Assembly: GCA_012934845.2 (NCBI GenBank)
Contig: WNNJ02001118.1
Location: 62,001-126,000, forward strand
DNA: 64,000 nucleotides
DNA from: Pomphorhynchus laevis
Lineage: Eukaryota; Acanthocephala; Palaeacanthocephala; Echinorhynchida; Pomphorhynchidae
Reading direction: 5' to 3'
Shown here: positions 11,360-22,859 of the stretch, one piece after another
Layout of the letters: every line of letters begins with the position of its first letter
Numbering within the stretch: the stretch's first letter is position 1
The notes under the pieces: generated by a model
What the model was told of the DNA's origin: nothing
What the model saw: only the letters and a program-made list of their open reading frames with translations
The model's database searches: none
Position numbers and translations under genes: made by a program

Positions 11360-13140
11360 TTATAAATGATTATTACCGTTTAAATAACCTTTAAATGATG
11401 CAGTGTGTTCGAGATTAAATGTTGAGCAGATGTATTTAGAGCAAGGTTCTAACGATGATAGTATCGCTATAACCGATGAAGAACATTTTGGTGAGACTCC
11501 AACAATTCGCTTCACGAATCTCCATTGACACCTGTCCAACTGCTGAAAATTGAAGGGACTTAAATCCGACCAGATAACTGGCAAAGCATATGAAACTATG
11601 GGAAGCAACATACTTCGAAAATACCGGAGGGCTCCTGAGAAAGATAAAGAACCTAAGTTTTTTGCATAAGAGGTTGCTACAACTAACTTCGAGGATTTAC
11701 GATGTAGGTGTTCAGTAAATGACCATTTCGACGAAAGTAATACTCCCAAATAATTGTAACTATTGCAGAATTCTAAATCTACATTGCCTATTCTCAGCAT
11801 GTCACATCGACGCAAAGGTCCACCTAACCGAAATTTAAGGGCTTTCGATTTATTTACATTCACCGTCAACTGATTTGATAAACAATAGGATGACAGAGCA
11901 TCTAACGCACTTTGAGCGGATAAAAGATCTTTGGCTAATATTACTAGATCGTCGGCATAGAGGGTACAAGAGACTTCATTCGATGCATGACGAAGATGCA
12001 TAGGCAAATCCATAACAAAAAAGGAAAATAATATAGGGCTGAGTGGATCTCCCTGTAAAACACCGCGATTAGCAAAAAAAGAAATCAGAGGTGTTGATAC
12101 CATCAGATACTTTAAGGCGATTAGGCTGAAGCACATAATAAATAAGATACAAAAAGCGACCACTAACGGACACTCTGGTGGAAAGTTTATCAAGTAACAA
12201 AGAACGATTCACTGTGTCAAATGCTCGCTCAAAGTCAACAAAAGTAGCATACAACGGTCTACGATTAGCGAAACAATTGGTGACTTCGTCACGGACATGC
12301 TTTATTGCATCGGACGTTGACCTTTTCGGGCGGAATCCATACTGCTCCGTAGGTAAGAGATGCTCGCGAAACTTAATAAGGCGCATATACATTATATGAG
12401 TCAATAACTTATAACTGTGATTCAATATCGCAATCCCCCTGTACGCATCCAGTGAATCATAGTCACCTTTGCCCTTATGCAGGATCTTAATTACACCGTC
12501 GCGCCACGAAATCGGAAACGGATGACCTGCAAGAAGTAGATTGAAAAGTTCTGTCCAGTAGTCTATCAAAATATCGATAGTCGACTTTAACTGTTCTACG
12601 CATAATTGATCTAACCCGGCAGCTTTATGATCTTTTAAGATTGATAGGGATCTTACGACTTCAAATGGCGTAAAAGGTAAATTCAGAGGATCTGAACCGT
12701 ATATTGAATTTATGCATGAAACTGAAGATAAACGTACAGGCATGTCTTCTAATATTGAATGGCGCAAAATAGATTGGAAGTGTGATTTCCAATTTTCTAT
12801 TTGAATCCTGGAATATGTTCCAATGTTAGCTTTCTTAAGTATCCACGGTGTCGACTCCGCCTTAGACAATTCCCGTCGTTCAATCTCTAAACGTCGTTCT
12901 CTACGATACATCGATACAAGTTTAACGTAAAGCCTACGTAAATCTACAAAATCTTTCCTTACCGTTAAATCGAACCGATAACTTTTATTTAATTGAATTA
13001 AATGTTGCTGGAACTGTTTAAACCAAGCGGGTTTTACTAGGTATGAGTTTTTTTTGGAATAGTCGGATTCATATCTACAAGCCGATAGAAGGGTGGAAAT
13101 TACAGAAGTAATGCTGTTCCCCAGTTCTCCTGATCTAAGG
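11360..13140 (-). pseudogene. Family B LINE reverse transcriptase
   Basis: The first frame (to about 12,070) carries ILHKGKGDYDSLDAYRGIAI, then TEQYGFRPKRSTSDAI, and the first catalytic block FVDFERAFDTVNRSLL. The second frame (12,193-11,360) carries NRGVLQGDPLSPILF, the YADDLVIL box, a thumb (YNYLGVLLSSKW) and a C-terminal region ending at 11,360. The two frames overlap at a run of A bases near 12,071-12,078, so a one-base slip there explains the break. Otherwise the RT is close to complete and all catalytic Asp residues are present. This copy is younger than A1 but already inactive. Confidence 0.8.
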
Positions 13141-13144
13141 AATT

Positions 13145-13272
13145 GAAAAAAAGGATTTATTTTAACGTGGCAAATGCGTGCCAGCGCACGCTTAAATGAC
13201 CACAACAAAACAAAACTGTGAATCAGGTGTCGAGAAGGTGTGAACGGAGGAGGTGGTTGAATGTGATAAAGG
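13145..13272 (-). mobile_element. 3' end of a family A LINE inserted in family B
   Basis: These 128 bases match the terminal part of the family A copy at 45,838-45,965 almost base for base, including the GTGGCAAATGCGTGCCAGCG hairpin region and a CTTTTTTT-type end. It is a severely 5'-truncated insertion splitting the family B ORF2. Confidence 0.85.
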
Positions 13273-13548
13273 AGGGAGAAAAGCTAGATTTATTTGACTA
13301 TAATCAATTGCTGAAGTACATAATTTCCTGCTAGGTTGACGGGCAAATCTATTGATTGTATGTTGCATATGCAATCGAAAATACACGAGACAGGTTTGTG
13401 TTTACGAACTAACGCCCATTTTGAAGATAGTACTAGCCCTATATGTCTTACATGCACGTTAGTAAATATGATGTCTATACAGCTTTTACCTGTAGAAGAT
13501 TCGTAGGACCAATTTTCATTAGGGACGTATAACTTTAGATTTATAGAC

Positions 13549-14508
13549 TTAAAGTAATTGACAAGAATTCGCAATTTTCCTGTTTTCGCAATTTTCCAAT
13601 TCGCGCTCTTCGGGGGAAAAATCCGGCATGATGTAAACATTCCAAAAACGATCAACTTTTCTCAATTTATAAGAGTTTGATAAAACGTTGCTGGCCGTTA
13701 CCTCGTCCGTTGAAACTAAAGTACACGGAGGAATGTCTGTTTTTTTGGCTGGATGTCGATGGACCTTAATTGAAAATTTTGCAGTTATTTGAATGCCTAC
13801 AGCGGATAAAATGTCTCCAACACTAGCTTCATCATCCGCTGTATTTGGTAGATTGCGTATAATAAAATTTGACGAGCGCAAAGCTGATTTTTTGCAACTG
13901 TTAATGATTTCCAACGGGGAGCAGATACTTGATTTAATATTAGAAGTGGCAAGGATAGAACGCGTTACTTCTCTACGTACTACACTTGCGAAACTACGAT
14001 TCTGAAATGGAGAGGGTTTGTGAGATGATAGATTTTGAGAAAGGTTAGAAGATATTTCCTTGGATTGTGCTAATTTTAGTTCATCGATCTTAGCCTCCAA
14101 ATTGCTTATATCAACATTCGCCTGTTCTAAGGATTGTTCTATAGTTGTAATGCGTTTTTCAGCACAAATTCCACAGATGAATCGCTGAAGAAAGAAATCT
14201 CGAGATACCCTACGAGGAGACTTGACAACAGTATATAAAGAACAACCAAAACCGTCACATTTCAATTCAAATGACACGTACTCGCTAGAATCATCGTGAC
14301 TTAACGGAATGGAATTAAGCTTATCTACGCTACGTGCAGTAAGCTGAGACAAGTATGCAGATGTGGGAGCGTCAATAGAAGAATTCGCACGGTTGGAACA
14401 CCTGCTACCAGGAAGACAATCGACACAAAGTTTGCCGGACTTTGCACACAAACAGCTCTTGCAAACAGCATTTCGACCATTACATTGGCAACAATGAGAA
14501 GCAGACAT
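13549..14508 (-). CDS. LINE ORF1 protein with Cys-rich module, zinc block, coiled coil and RRM-like domain
   Basis: This intact 319-codon frame gives the best view of this ORF1 type. Residues 6-40 are the Cys-rich module (CCQCNGRNAVCKSCLCAKSG and a second cluster). Residues 70-120 are a zinc-binding block (FELKCDGFGC...FICGICAEKRI). About residues 120-155 form a probable coiled coil rich in E, L and K. An FASVVRREV patch follows, and about residues 205-300 look like an RRM (NFIIRNLPNTADDEASVGDI...VYIMPDFSPEERE). Such ORF1 proteins coat element RNA in ribonucleoprotein particles; this is known for the class and inferred here. The last 15 or so residues come from the fused nuclease remnant, so the true C-terminus is lost. 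Confidence 0.75.
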   Translation of the reverse strand: MSASHCCQCNGRNAVCKSCLCAKSGKLCVDCLPGSRCSNRANSSIDAPTSAYLSQLTARSVDKLNSIPLSHDDSSEYVSFELKCDGFGCSLYTVVKSPRRVSRDFFLQRFICGICAEKRITTIEQSLEQANVDISNLEAKIDELKLAQSKEISSNLSQNLSSHKPSPFQNRSFASVVRREVTRSILATSNIKSSICSPLEIINSCKKSALRSSNFIIRNLPNTADDEASVGDILSAVGIQITAKFSIKVHRHPAKKTDIPPCTLVSTDEVTASNVLSNSYKLRKVDRFWNVYIMPDFSPEERELENCENRKIANSCQLL

Positions 14509-14542
14509 TTTTCTTTTGTAATTAGCTTGAACAATGATTGCT

Positions 14543-14754
14543 GCTCGACACTCGTTGCTCGAAGGTTGTCGTAATATTGCTTGTCAGTAGATTGTTGTAT
14601 TTTATTTATTGTATGTTATTTTATTGTATGTTATTTTATCTCAAACTTTTTTTTAAGCTCGTCCGTTGAAACTAAAGTCCACGGAGGAATGTCTGTTCTT
14701 TTGGCTGGAAGTCGATGGACTGTATTTACTTCAGATCTCAAACTTTGTTAGGGT
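14543..14754. other. Leader of family B with a 63 bp duplicate of its ORF1
   Basis: Positions 14,658-14,720 repeat the ORF1 segment at about 13,695-13,760 (CTCGTCCGTTGAAACTAAAG and onward) with few differences and in the same orientation. The rest is A/T-rich with TTATTGTATG repeats. Confidence 0.6.
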
Positions 14755-15530
14755 CTAATAATAATAATAATCAATTCTCTAGTTTAAGAGAAGCGGGTTT
14801 CAACGTACTGTTGGTCGCCACCGAACTACTTGGAAATTTCTTTATGTATATATTCGTCTCTCTTTTGCTTATTTTACCCAGTAGCTTATCATGAGCCTTC
14901 ATCAATTTCAAACGTTCACCAAAATTAATGCCTCAGTATTCTTATAGTAGAATCTTTTAAGAGGTAACCACGACGAAGCAACATCTTAGCGTGGTCAAAG
15001 AACTCGAGACGACCTTCAATAAGCGAGGTTTCTCTGTGGTACGCTTCCCAAGACGAATCAAACTCCGAACTTGCAGCTTCATAGCTACATTCGTATCATC
15101 TTATTTAAGAAGTCTGGTAAATACTGCATGCACACGAGGAACGCCTTCATCAACTCTTACTTGGGAATTGATCATACACGACTCTTCAATTCCACTCAAA
15201 ATAAAATTCATACTTCTGTCGTACTTCCGAATCCTGACTTTTCTCATATTGGCTGCTCTGCCTGAGGAATTGCCCTCGTCATCAACAATTGCATCGCATG
15301 AAGTTACAGACTTTCTCAGTTCATAATTTAAATCCTCACTATTTGAAGATCCAGTTCGTCCATGTTTGTAAATATCAGCCTCGATTCTTTTGTCTGAAAC
15401 ATCAACAGATTTATCAGGAGGGAGATCATTAGAGTTCTGTTTATGAGTAACATAGTCATCTGTGTAGTTGTTTAAAATATTAGTTTTAATTTCGCTAGCA
15501 TTATGTGAATTATCTTGATGTTAAATGTTA
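14755..15530 (-). pseudogene. ORF1 remnant of another LINE (RRM-like type)
   Basis: Read on the minus strand, one frame is open from about 15,520 to 15,096 and contains KYDRSMNFILSGIEESC, then VHAVFTRLLK. After a stop it gives RSLIRLGKRTTEKPRLLKVV. A second frame continues LLRRGYLLKDSTIRI, and a third ends ERLKLMKAHDKLLGKISKR. The series NFIL-GIEES, RLGK and KPRLLKV is the signature of the esterase-free ORF1 of CR1- and Jockey-like LINEs, in which the RRM-like fold binds RNA. At least two frame breaks are present. No matching ORF2 lies next to it. Confidence 0.6.
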
Positions 15531-15604
15531 TTTGACACCGAATGATGTATAAAGAATTATTTATTTATCAAGAAAATATCATTATAATTTATTAATAATA
15601 CAAA

Positions 15605-15830
15605 TTTATTTTACGTGGCAAATGCGTATCAGTTGCACGCTTACAAGTCCACTAATAAAAAATGAAAAAGTCAAGCAGATAAATTGTTTAAATATGATCG
15701 GATTTGGCGTTTGAAGCACGGCAGGGAAGTTGATTGGTGTATATGAATGGGTAGATGATTCCACGATAGAGGATCAGCCACCAGGAAGGAGCGGAGTCCA
15801 AAGGAGGTAGAGTAGTTTGGGACATGTCAA
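15605..15830 (-). mobile_element. 3' end of a family A LINE
   Basis: Truncated copy with the terminal hairpin region (15,624-15,640) and the last C-terminal codons, including the SWNHLPIHIHQSTSLP segment seen in the copy at 54.3 kb. It abuts the 5' end of the plus-strand family A copy, so two family A copies lie head to head here. Confidence 0.75.
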
Positions 15831-15963
15831 ATTTGACATTTTGTCAAATTTATACTGCCTCTTCTCCAGATTCGTGTAGGGTATATGCCAAATTGTTACA
15901 ACTAATGTATATTCACTCCCCGACACCCCACGTCCCGTCCTTCCCGTCTCGTCTCTCAATACC

Positions 15964-16653
15964 TTGCATCCATCAATCAAAATCACCTCCACCAACCTCC
16001 ACTATCCTTCCACACCTAACCTTTCCTCACATCGCTTGCCACCCTCATTATTATCATTATCCTCTATGTCTCCCGTCGTCAAACCAATACCCTCCAAATC
16101 ATCAACTGCCAGCTCTTCTATCGTGATCTCACCTACTCACGTCAGTCGTCCTCCTTTACGGAAGCGCTTTGCTTCTCGCGATCGTTGCGTCATTGTCACT
16201 AATATCACGCGTTCTAACTCCTTATCTCCAGAAGCACGTCTAGACTACGATGTTTCCGCCTTCAGAACCATCCTCTCGTCTATTGTCCCTGCGGATAAAC
16301 CTTCCTTTTTCAAGGACATTTCCCCAGTCGCATTTATCCGTCTAAACAAATCTTCTCAATCTAATCCTTACCAGCCCCCTCTCCTAAAATTTATTTTCAA
16401 GCATCGATCTCACGCGTCTTCTGTCCTCTCTCAACGATTCAAACTCATGTCATCTTCAACAACTCGAATTTTCCCCGATCGCACCCCTTCTGAAATCGCT
16501 CAAATCTCTTCAGCCCGCATCGAAAAACGCCGTCGCGAGGAAAACGGCGAAACCTCACTCTCAATCCGAAACATAGACGGAAATTTTCAAGTTGTCCACA
16601 CCCGTCCAAAAATTCGATGGCGCTCCATCTCTCCTATGTGTCTTCTCCACTAG
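15964..16653 (+). CDS. Family A ORF1 protein (N-terminally truncated)
   Basis: The frame is open with no stop from about 15,910. A Ser/Pro-rich segment is followed by an RRM-like domain of about 130 residues (RDRCVIVTNITRSNSL...LLKFIFKHRSHASSVLSQRF...SSARIEKRRREENGE). The N-terminal zinc-binding block seen in copy A3 (49,897 onward) is absent because this insertion is 5'-truncated. The frame overlaps the start of ORF2 by 37 bases. The protein would be expected to bind element RNA. Confidence 0.7.
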   Translation: MHPSIKITSTNLHYPSTPNLSSHRLPPSLLSLSSMSPVVKPIPSKSSTASSSIVISPTHVSRPPLRKRFASRDRCVIVTNITRSNSLSPEARLDYDVSAFRTILSSIVPADKPSFFKDISPVAFIRLNKSSQSNPYQPPLLKFIFKHRSHASSVLSQRFKLMSSSTTRIFPDRTPSEIAQISSARIEKRRREENGETSLSIRNIDGNFQVVHTRPKIRWRSISPMCLLH

Positions 16654-18985
16654 ACTCTTTCGCCACAACACACGGTTTCCGCCTCGGTCTCCTCAACACT
16701 AGATCTATTCTCCATAAATCCGACCTTATCCTCAACCTATTCACCAAGCAATCCATCGATCTCTTCTGCATCACTGAATCCTGGCACTCAGATTCCGACG
16801 ACCTTATATTCGCCGTTTGCACTCCGCCGGATTCTAACTAGTTGAATTCGCACGCCCCCACAGCTCATCAAATTCTAAATTCTCTAATTATGGCGGCATC
16901 GTCGCATTCACGCGTCACCCCGCGTCTCTTCGCAAAAGTAATCCCACTTTCAGTCCTTGCTCTTTTGAATTGCTCACTTGTCGTTATTCTAACCCGATCA
17001 CTCTAGATCTCGCCATTGTATACCGTCCTGGTTCATCAGCTCCTACAGCCTTATTTTTTACCGAACTCGGTGACCTCCTTTCTCATTGTGCTTTGTCCTC
17101 AATCCCTTCACTCGTTCTAGGCGACTTCAATATCCGCCTAGACCGCCCCTCTTCCACGGATTCCATCCGGTTCATTAAAATTCTATCCAACTACAATTAC
17201 AAACTAATCTCCACTGCCCCCACACATATACTTGGTGGGGCACTCGACATCATCTCTGTCCCCGATCATTTTTTTGCCTACACCTCACTGTCCATCTCTG
17301 ATCCTAGTCTATCCGATCACTTTCTTATCACCCTTGATCTCACTCGCAACCACACCCCTCCTCACACACCTACAATTCTACGTCGCCCTTGGAGAAATCT
17401 TGACCTCTCCCTTCTCCGCTCTGCCTTACTCAAATCATCTCTATCATTACCCACAATAACAAAGTCATCTCTTCACGATCTCGCCTTTCTTTTCGACTCT
17501 GAACTCACATCCACTCACGATATTCTCTTGCACTTCAAGTCTCACCCACACCGTCGCTTGCACCGTGCCCCATGGTTTGACATTCAATGCCTACTATCAA
17601 AGCGTCGACTCCGCCATGCTTTTCGAGTCTATCACCGCTCTCTTAGACGTGATTTCGGCTCGATCACTCCGTCTTTCCATGATTCCTATCTTGCTCTTCG
17701 CCGGTCTTATCTCAACCTACTACGTACCAAATGCAACTCCTTCTGGCAGCATAAAATCATCACTTCATTCAACTCTAAGACTCTCTGGCATACTTTTAAC
17801 TCAATCCTTGCTAGCTCCTCTTCGCCGTGCAACATCAATGCCAATAATTATTCGTCATTTCTCCAGACTAAACTATCCACGTTGCTCTCATACACCCCGG
17901 TCTCCATCATATCCCACTCTGCCTAGTCTAATCTCATCCTCCCGGAACTCTTTCATCTTCTCCCAGTCTCACCTACAGAAGTATCATCTGTCCTCATGTC
18001 CTTGCCCAACAAAACCTCACCTGCCGATCCCCTGCCTACTCACATATTAAAATCTATATGCTCATCGATATCCCCATTTCTCACAACCTTGTTTAACTCG
18101 TCCATCCGCAGTCGTATCTTCCCTTCACACTGGAAATCCGCAATCGTTCGTCCCCTCCTTAAGAAACAATCGCTCGACCCCTCCCTTCCTTCTAGCTATC
18201 GCCCCATTTCACTACTCCCTACTCTTTCAAAGCTCTTAGAACGCCTCATCTTAATACAAATCAACGCTTATCTCTCCTCATCCAATCTGTACCCTCCTTT
18301 CCAATCCGCTTTCCGCTCTAATCACTCGACAGAAATCGCATGCATAAAAGTGTACAACGACTTACTCATTTCTCGAGACAAGGCTCTATATAGTGTTCTC
18401 ATCTCCCTCGACCTCTCCTCCGCATTCGACATTGTCGACCACTCCGTCCTCCTTTCTCGCCTTCGTTATGATTACGGCTTTTCTTCCTCCTCCGTAGCTT
18501 GGTTCGCCTCATATCTATCCGACCGTTCCTTTCGCGTCTGTTCTAATTCATCATCCTCCCCTCCCATCCCTATTTTTTGCGGGGTCCCACAAGGTTCAGT
18601 CCTAGGTCCCCTGCTTTTCTCTCTTTTGCTTGGCGATCTCTCTCCATTTATCAAACCTTACTCCTTTAACGTCATGCAATACGCCGATGACATTCTAATC
18701 TATGCTCATGCACCCGCACATCGCATACACGATATCGGCATTTCTGCCTCGAACTGTCTTTCTTCTATCTACAAACGTCTCTCCAATCTCCATCTCGCTC
18801 TAAACGCCGAAAAGTCCAAAATAATGTGGATCCCCTCCCGTAAACCAAACATATCTTATCCCACAGTATATTTTGCCTCATCGATCATCCCCATAGTCCA
18901 CAATCTCACTTTCTTAGGCTTCCATTTCGATGATGACCTTTCCCTTAAACCCTTCATCCGTGACAAGGTCAACACATCAATCGCT
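16617..18985 (+). pseudogene. Family A ORF2: APE endonuclease and RT, few breaks
   Basis: It starts at the ATG at 16,617 (MALHLSYVSSP). The endonuclease shows GFRLGLLNTRSILHKSDLIL, then CITESWHSDSDD, and in a second frame from 16,970 VLGDFNIRLD and SDHFLITLDL. The RT frame (17,996 on) has KKQSLDPSLPSSYRPISLLP, the LISLDLSSAFDIVDH block, CGVPQGSVLGPLLF and the YADDILIYAH box. About three frame changes separate these pieces, near 16,841, 16,970 and 17,926-17,996. All catalytic residues that can be checked are intact, which fits a recent insertion. The last part of ORF2 is removed by the next element. Confidence 0.85.
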
Positions 18986-21960
18986 TGGTGTAGAGCAGAA
19001 TCTCCACTCTGTTCACAATTCTCGCAGGCAACCCGAGGGACTTGGGAGAAGAGATCACAAAAGGAATAGAGATGCGGTTAAATGCAGCAGAAAAGTCAAG
19101 GAAAACAGCCACAACTAGGCGATGAATATTATTCCGACAAACCTGCTCCACCTCACTAACTGCTGAATGGCCGAGTGACCTTGGACGAACCCATAAAAAC
19201 TTAGAGGGATCAAATTACGCCTACTTAAATGGTCGCGGATTTTACGCGCAAGCGCATTTTCGTAAATCGACACTAGGGCATTTTGAATCGAAATGGGTCG
19301 CAGATCTTTAGGGCATGAGCAGGATTTTTTCTTAGGAATAAAAACACGCTTACTAATATTGATGCCTGCTACATCGGATGGAGAGGCTAAAAGCATTGTG
19401 ACGGCCACCTCTCTTCTCTGATCAGCTGTCAAAAGCTGACAGACCCGAGAAGAAAGTGGAGCGATGGATTTGGAGGTGCCCGGGAGTGGACCCCAGGAGT
19501 TAAGGATATCCGTAACAGATAGATCCCTACTCCTGAAGTTACACCAAGGCGGGATTGGTTGAGGTGATTGAGTGGCTCCATAGTTGTGTAGGGCTAGTGA
19601 CTCCTCTAAAACTTTATCAAGGCCTACATTCCCTATCCCACCCAATGCTCTATCCTTTTAGCACACAAACTTCTCCTTCTTGAAAATCTTCCAAAAGAAA
19701 GACTGAGAAGGATTAAGACGAGCAATACTCGTCCTATCCCTACTCAGCTGGAACCTTTATCTAGTGCTCTAGTATTCATTCGATAGAGCCTGTCTGGCGG
19801 AAACAGAGAGATTAGGAAGGTTAAGCAGTTTCGCTAGGACCTTGAGTTTCATCGGGTGGGATTGTATATACGACCTTTATAGGTGGTCGATAAAATCGCG
19901 GTAGCTTGCGAAAAGAGGTAGGTATTAAATTCGGTCAGACTCTCATTTCCTATTCTGGGAAAGAGTTGGCTAGCTGCTTGAAAGAAGGCCACTCTGATCG
20001 GATCAAAGTGAAACCTCCTTCGAAGCAATATATCTTTCTTAATTCTCCAAAGAATTAGGTCATGAGAGGTGGGCAATTGCTGGCGCGACTGCTCCGTGCA
20101 GAGGGGTTTTAACAACCACCTCGAATGAAGCAATAAAATGTCGAGGGTTGAATTTGTTGATGTGCAATGAAAGGTAGGGGAAGGGGGTTTGTGAATAAGA
20201 TAACCGTTCCTAGCTCTGCGAAGTGCTGCATTGATCCAACGACAAGTTCTGTCGTTGAAATGCCTAAGTATCATGTCATAACCGCTGTCAATAATATTAT
20301 TCAGAATGTCACGGTTCTTGTGAATTTTCCCTGGACGGATGTAGACATTGGCTAGACTGAGGCGTTTACCGTTCTTAATGAGTAAAACTACTAAACAAGA
20401 CATGGCTGGACATGAATAGTTTAATAGGACGGAGGATCTTAGCGAACACTTAACTAAGATCAAGAGTCCTTGAGAATAAATGGAGTGAGGTGGGGTTTTG
20501 TACGGAGTATAGTGGGAACATATATGTTTTGGGATAAATCGAGTAATGTTCTGAGGGAGACGGATAGACCGCGTCTCCTGAAGGACCATAAAATCTGCAT
20601 TTCTACCACATAGAAATCAAAAAGGCAGAAGTACCTCCCGAGTTCCACTAAAGGATATTCAGTGAAAAAGGCTCACGAGTACTCTGCATTGTGATGGATT
20701 ATTTGGATGGGGGATTTCCCACCTAGACAGAGCTAGGTGCAGGAAGGTTGCCCTTCCCACCACCAGCTCCGTCCAGGGAAGGTACTTGCCCCTGGGCAGC
20801 GTATTCATTTTCCCGTAAATCCTTTAGCAACTTTCCTATCTTTAAATGGGGACGGGGTTGGCAGAGGCCCCCTTTTTAGAAACTAGAATCACAAAATTCA
20901 CCGGAACTGTGGGTGATTTAAGAAGCGCTGAGAATAAGGACATCACGAGCTCTTTAGTTTGTTTACGGGAAGCTGCTGCCCTAATATCAATTGCTCAAAA
21001 TAATTCTTTGTCAGACATTCTGGCACCGGCGAACGAAGGAGCCATGGCAGCGGCATCTGAAATGAAATGGGCTTTCTCAAATCAGCAGAGATAAACTTAT
21101 TGGAGTATGCTTTAAAGACGCAGCATCTTCTACTCTAGGCTGGATGGCTCCCCCCGCAGTTAAAGCAGGATGGGGGGGGCGTACATTTGATGCCATTCGC
21201 AACAGCCAGGCAAGAGTAGGAGCTACACATCCCACATGCAGCCTGTAGGGTGCAGCTAGAAATCCAGTGCCCTCATTTATGGCACCGGCTACAGTGGAGA
21301 TAAGTAAACTCCTCCCTGCTAACAATTTTGAAGTTTCAATTAAATCCTATAAATGGGTTGCACGGAGAGTGGGCCAGGGTTTCCACATACCCCAGCGGCG
21401 CTGAGCATAATCCAAAGGAAATGGGGAAACCGTTTTCCCCATTAAAAGGCGAAAATTAGATATTTTGTAAATACTTTTCAGTGATACAATGTCAGATTCG
21501 TCCAAATGTGCCGGTAGGTTAGTAATTTTCAGTGAAGCCAGGATAGGCTTTCCTTCAAATGAACCGAATTCTTTTAAATTAGAATCAAAAGATCTAGCGT
21601 AATCGTCAAGGATATCTTGTGTAGCAAACGAGATTTTGATGTCTGTTTCATGATATCTTACTGAGTTAAATATGACTCTGTTTTTTTAGATTAGAAGCAA
21701 ATTTTCTCATGAAAACATTGTACGTCAAGTGCCTCTATAGTGGCTAAATTAGTTTTATTAAGCCCAGATTAGCAATTTAGGGATTGATAGAGTAACTCCC
21801 CATACCCTGCATCATTAAAAACATTACTGACCATAGGATCATTGATTTTTGAAACGGAATTTTCTTTTTTGTGAGAATTTGCCATTTCTTCTACGCAAAA
21901 TTGCTGTGATTCGCTTTTCATTGATCGTCCAACATTCACTTTTGCACGCTGCATTTTTTT
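18986..21960 (-). mobile_element. Jockey/I-like LINE with CCHC zinc knuckles, degraded
   Basis: On the minus strand the order is ORF1 with zinc knuckles (about 21,300-21,100), endonuclease (20,648-19,849) and RT (19,645-18,986). In ORF1 the frame through 21,300 reads CSRCHK-GHWISSC, then a CGMC and C pattern, then CFNCGGSHPA-SRRC. These are three CCHC-type knuckles of the Gag-like ORF1 of Jockey and I elements. The endonuclease has LVLQETRS-type, HFNDRTCRWINAALRRARNG and TSHDLI patches. The RT has ISIQNALVSIYENALARKI and VAVFLDFSAAFNRI but stops before the YADD box. Many stops are present. It is inserted in, or joined to, copy A2 at 18,985. Confidence 0.75.
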
Positions 21961-22139
21961 ATAAATCCGTTAAAATAATAACATTTTATTCCTTTCGTGT
22001 AATAACACTTTGATCTGTTATCACTTTTCCATTATTAATAATCAAACGTTCAAAACCTTCAGTGAATCTTTTGTGATCAACTGCTCATTTTATATTTTAG
22101 TATTCCCGCTGCCGACGTTTCCTGCATAGTTTCGCTGAT

Positions 22140-22640
22140 GAAAACTTATCAAATGTAAATTGGTAAACCAGAGGAAATACGTAATGTACGTAATAAATTC
22201 GTCATGTAATAAATACGTCATGCCAATCAGCGCGACTAATTAGCGTGTAATTATCCGCTCTGCTATGCTGGGTCGAGGAATAGGGGCCGAAACATGATAG
22301 CATGAAAGTTCCTTCTGATAACCTTTAATCCTAAATATGATACAGTTCCTCCTGATGACCTCTAATCCTTTTTACAATACAACGTCTGTTATTTATTAGT
22401 CAATTCATAAAAATTTAAAATTTATTTTAAATTTCAATTTGTTATTTTAACTTGATTTAAATATAAATTATTAGTTGGCTCTTTCTCCTAGAAAGAAAAA
22501 TTTTGACTTATTATTACTTTATTATTTTTGACTTTTGGCTTCTTAATAATTATGTATTATTAAATTATTTAATTTTAATAATTTATTTTTAATTTAAATT
22601 TTATTGAAACGTAGAAAACGGGTTAATTCTTCCAATATTT
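22140..22640 (-). repeat. Dispersed tail repeat, reverse copy
   Basis: Matches the reverse complement of the repeat at 28,366-28,700, sharing ATGACCTCTAATCCT, ACAACGTCTGTTATTTATTA and GTCAATTCATAAAAATTTAA. A further short partial copy follows near 22,760-22,800. The terminal CAGCTAACTGAG end is not seen at this site. There is no coding content. Confidence 0.65.
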
Positions 22641-22859
22641 CTAATTGTTGTCGACTCATATTTCGGTTTGTTCTTAAGTTGTCCGGCTAAAGTAATTTTC
22701 TTCAAATGGTATAAAGAGGTATTTGTAGGGAGGCTGTTTTTTTAAGAATGTGAATCCTTATTCTGATACATCTTTGGTTATTTATTATTCAATTCATAAA
22801 AATTGACTTTTATTATTATTTATTATTCCAATACATACCAAAGCCAAAAGGCTATTCAG

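Larger units (their letters stand above)
11360..14542 (-). mobile_element. Family B APE-type LINE, interrupted by a family A end
   Basis: Read on the minus strand this is ORF1 (14,508 to about 13,600), a remnant of the endonuclease (13,655-13,290), and an RT frame (13,140-11,360). Most of the endonuclease has been lost: ORF1 passes directly from its SPEERE motif into the last third of the nuclease domain (YFKSINLKLYVPNENW...SCIDIIFTN). A 128 bp 3' end of family A sits between nuclease and RT. The 3' end is A/T-rich near 11,340. The RT has the boxes of APE-bearing LINEs, but I cannot fix its clade (Jockey, I or R1-like). Confidence 0.75.
15895..18985 (+). mobile_element. Family A CR1/L2-like LINE copy A2
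   Basis: A relatively young copy with both ORFs, lacking the first 100 or so codons of ORF1 compared with the copy at 46-49.9 kb. Protein identity to that copy is very high throughout, so the two share a recent source. At 18,985 it is cut off inside the RT C-terminal part (after FIRDKVNTS) by the Jockey-like element on the other strand. Base composition is C-rich on the sense strand, unlike the surrounding A/T-rich DNA. Confidence 0.9.

Noticed and set aside
16634-16822. Minus-strand open frame opposite LINE A2 ORF2
   Set aside because: It is a shadow of the endonuclease coding sequence on the plus strand.
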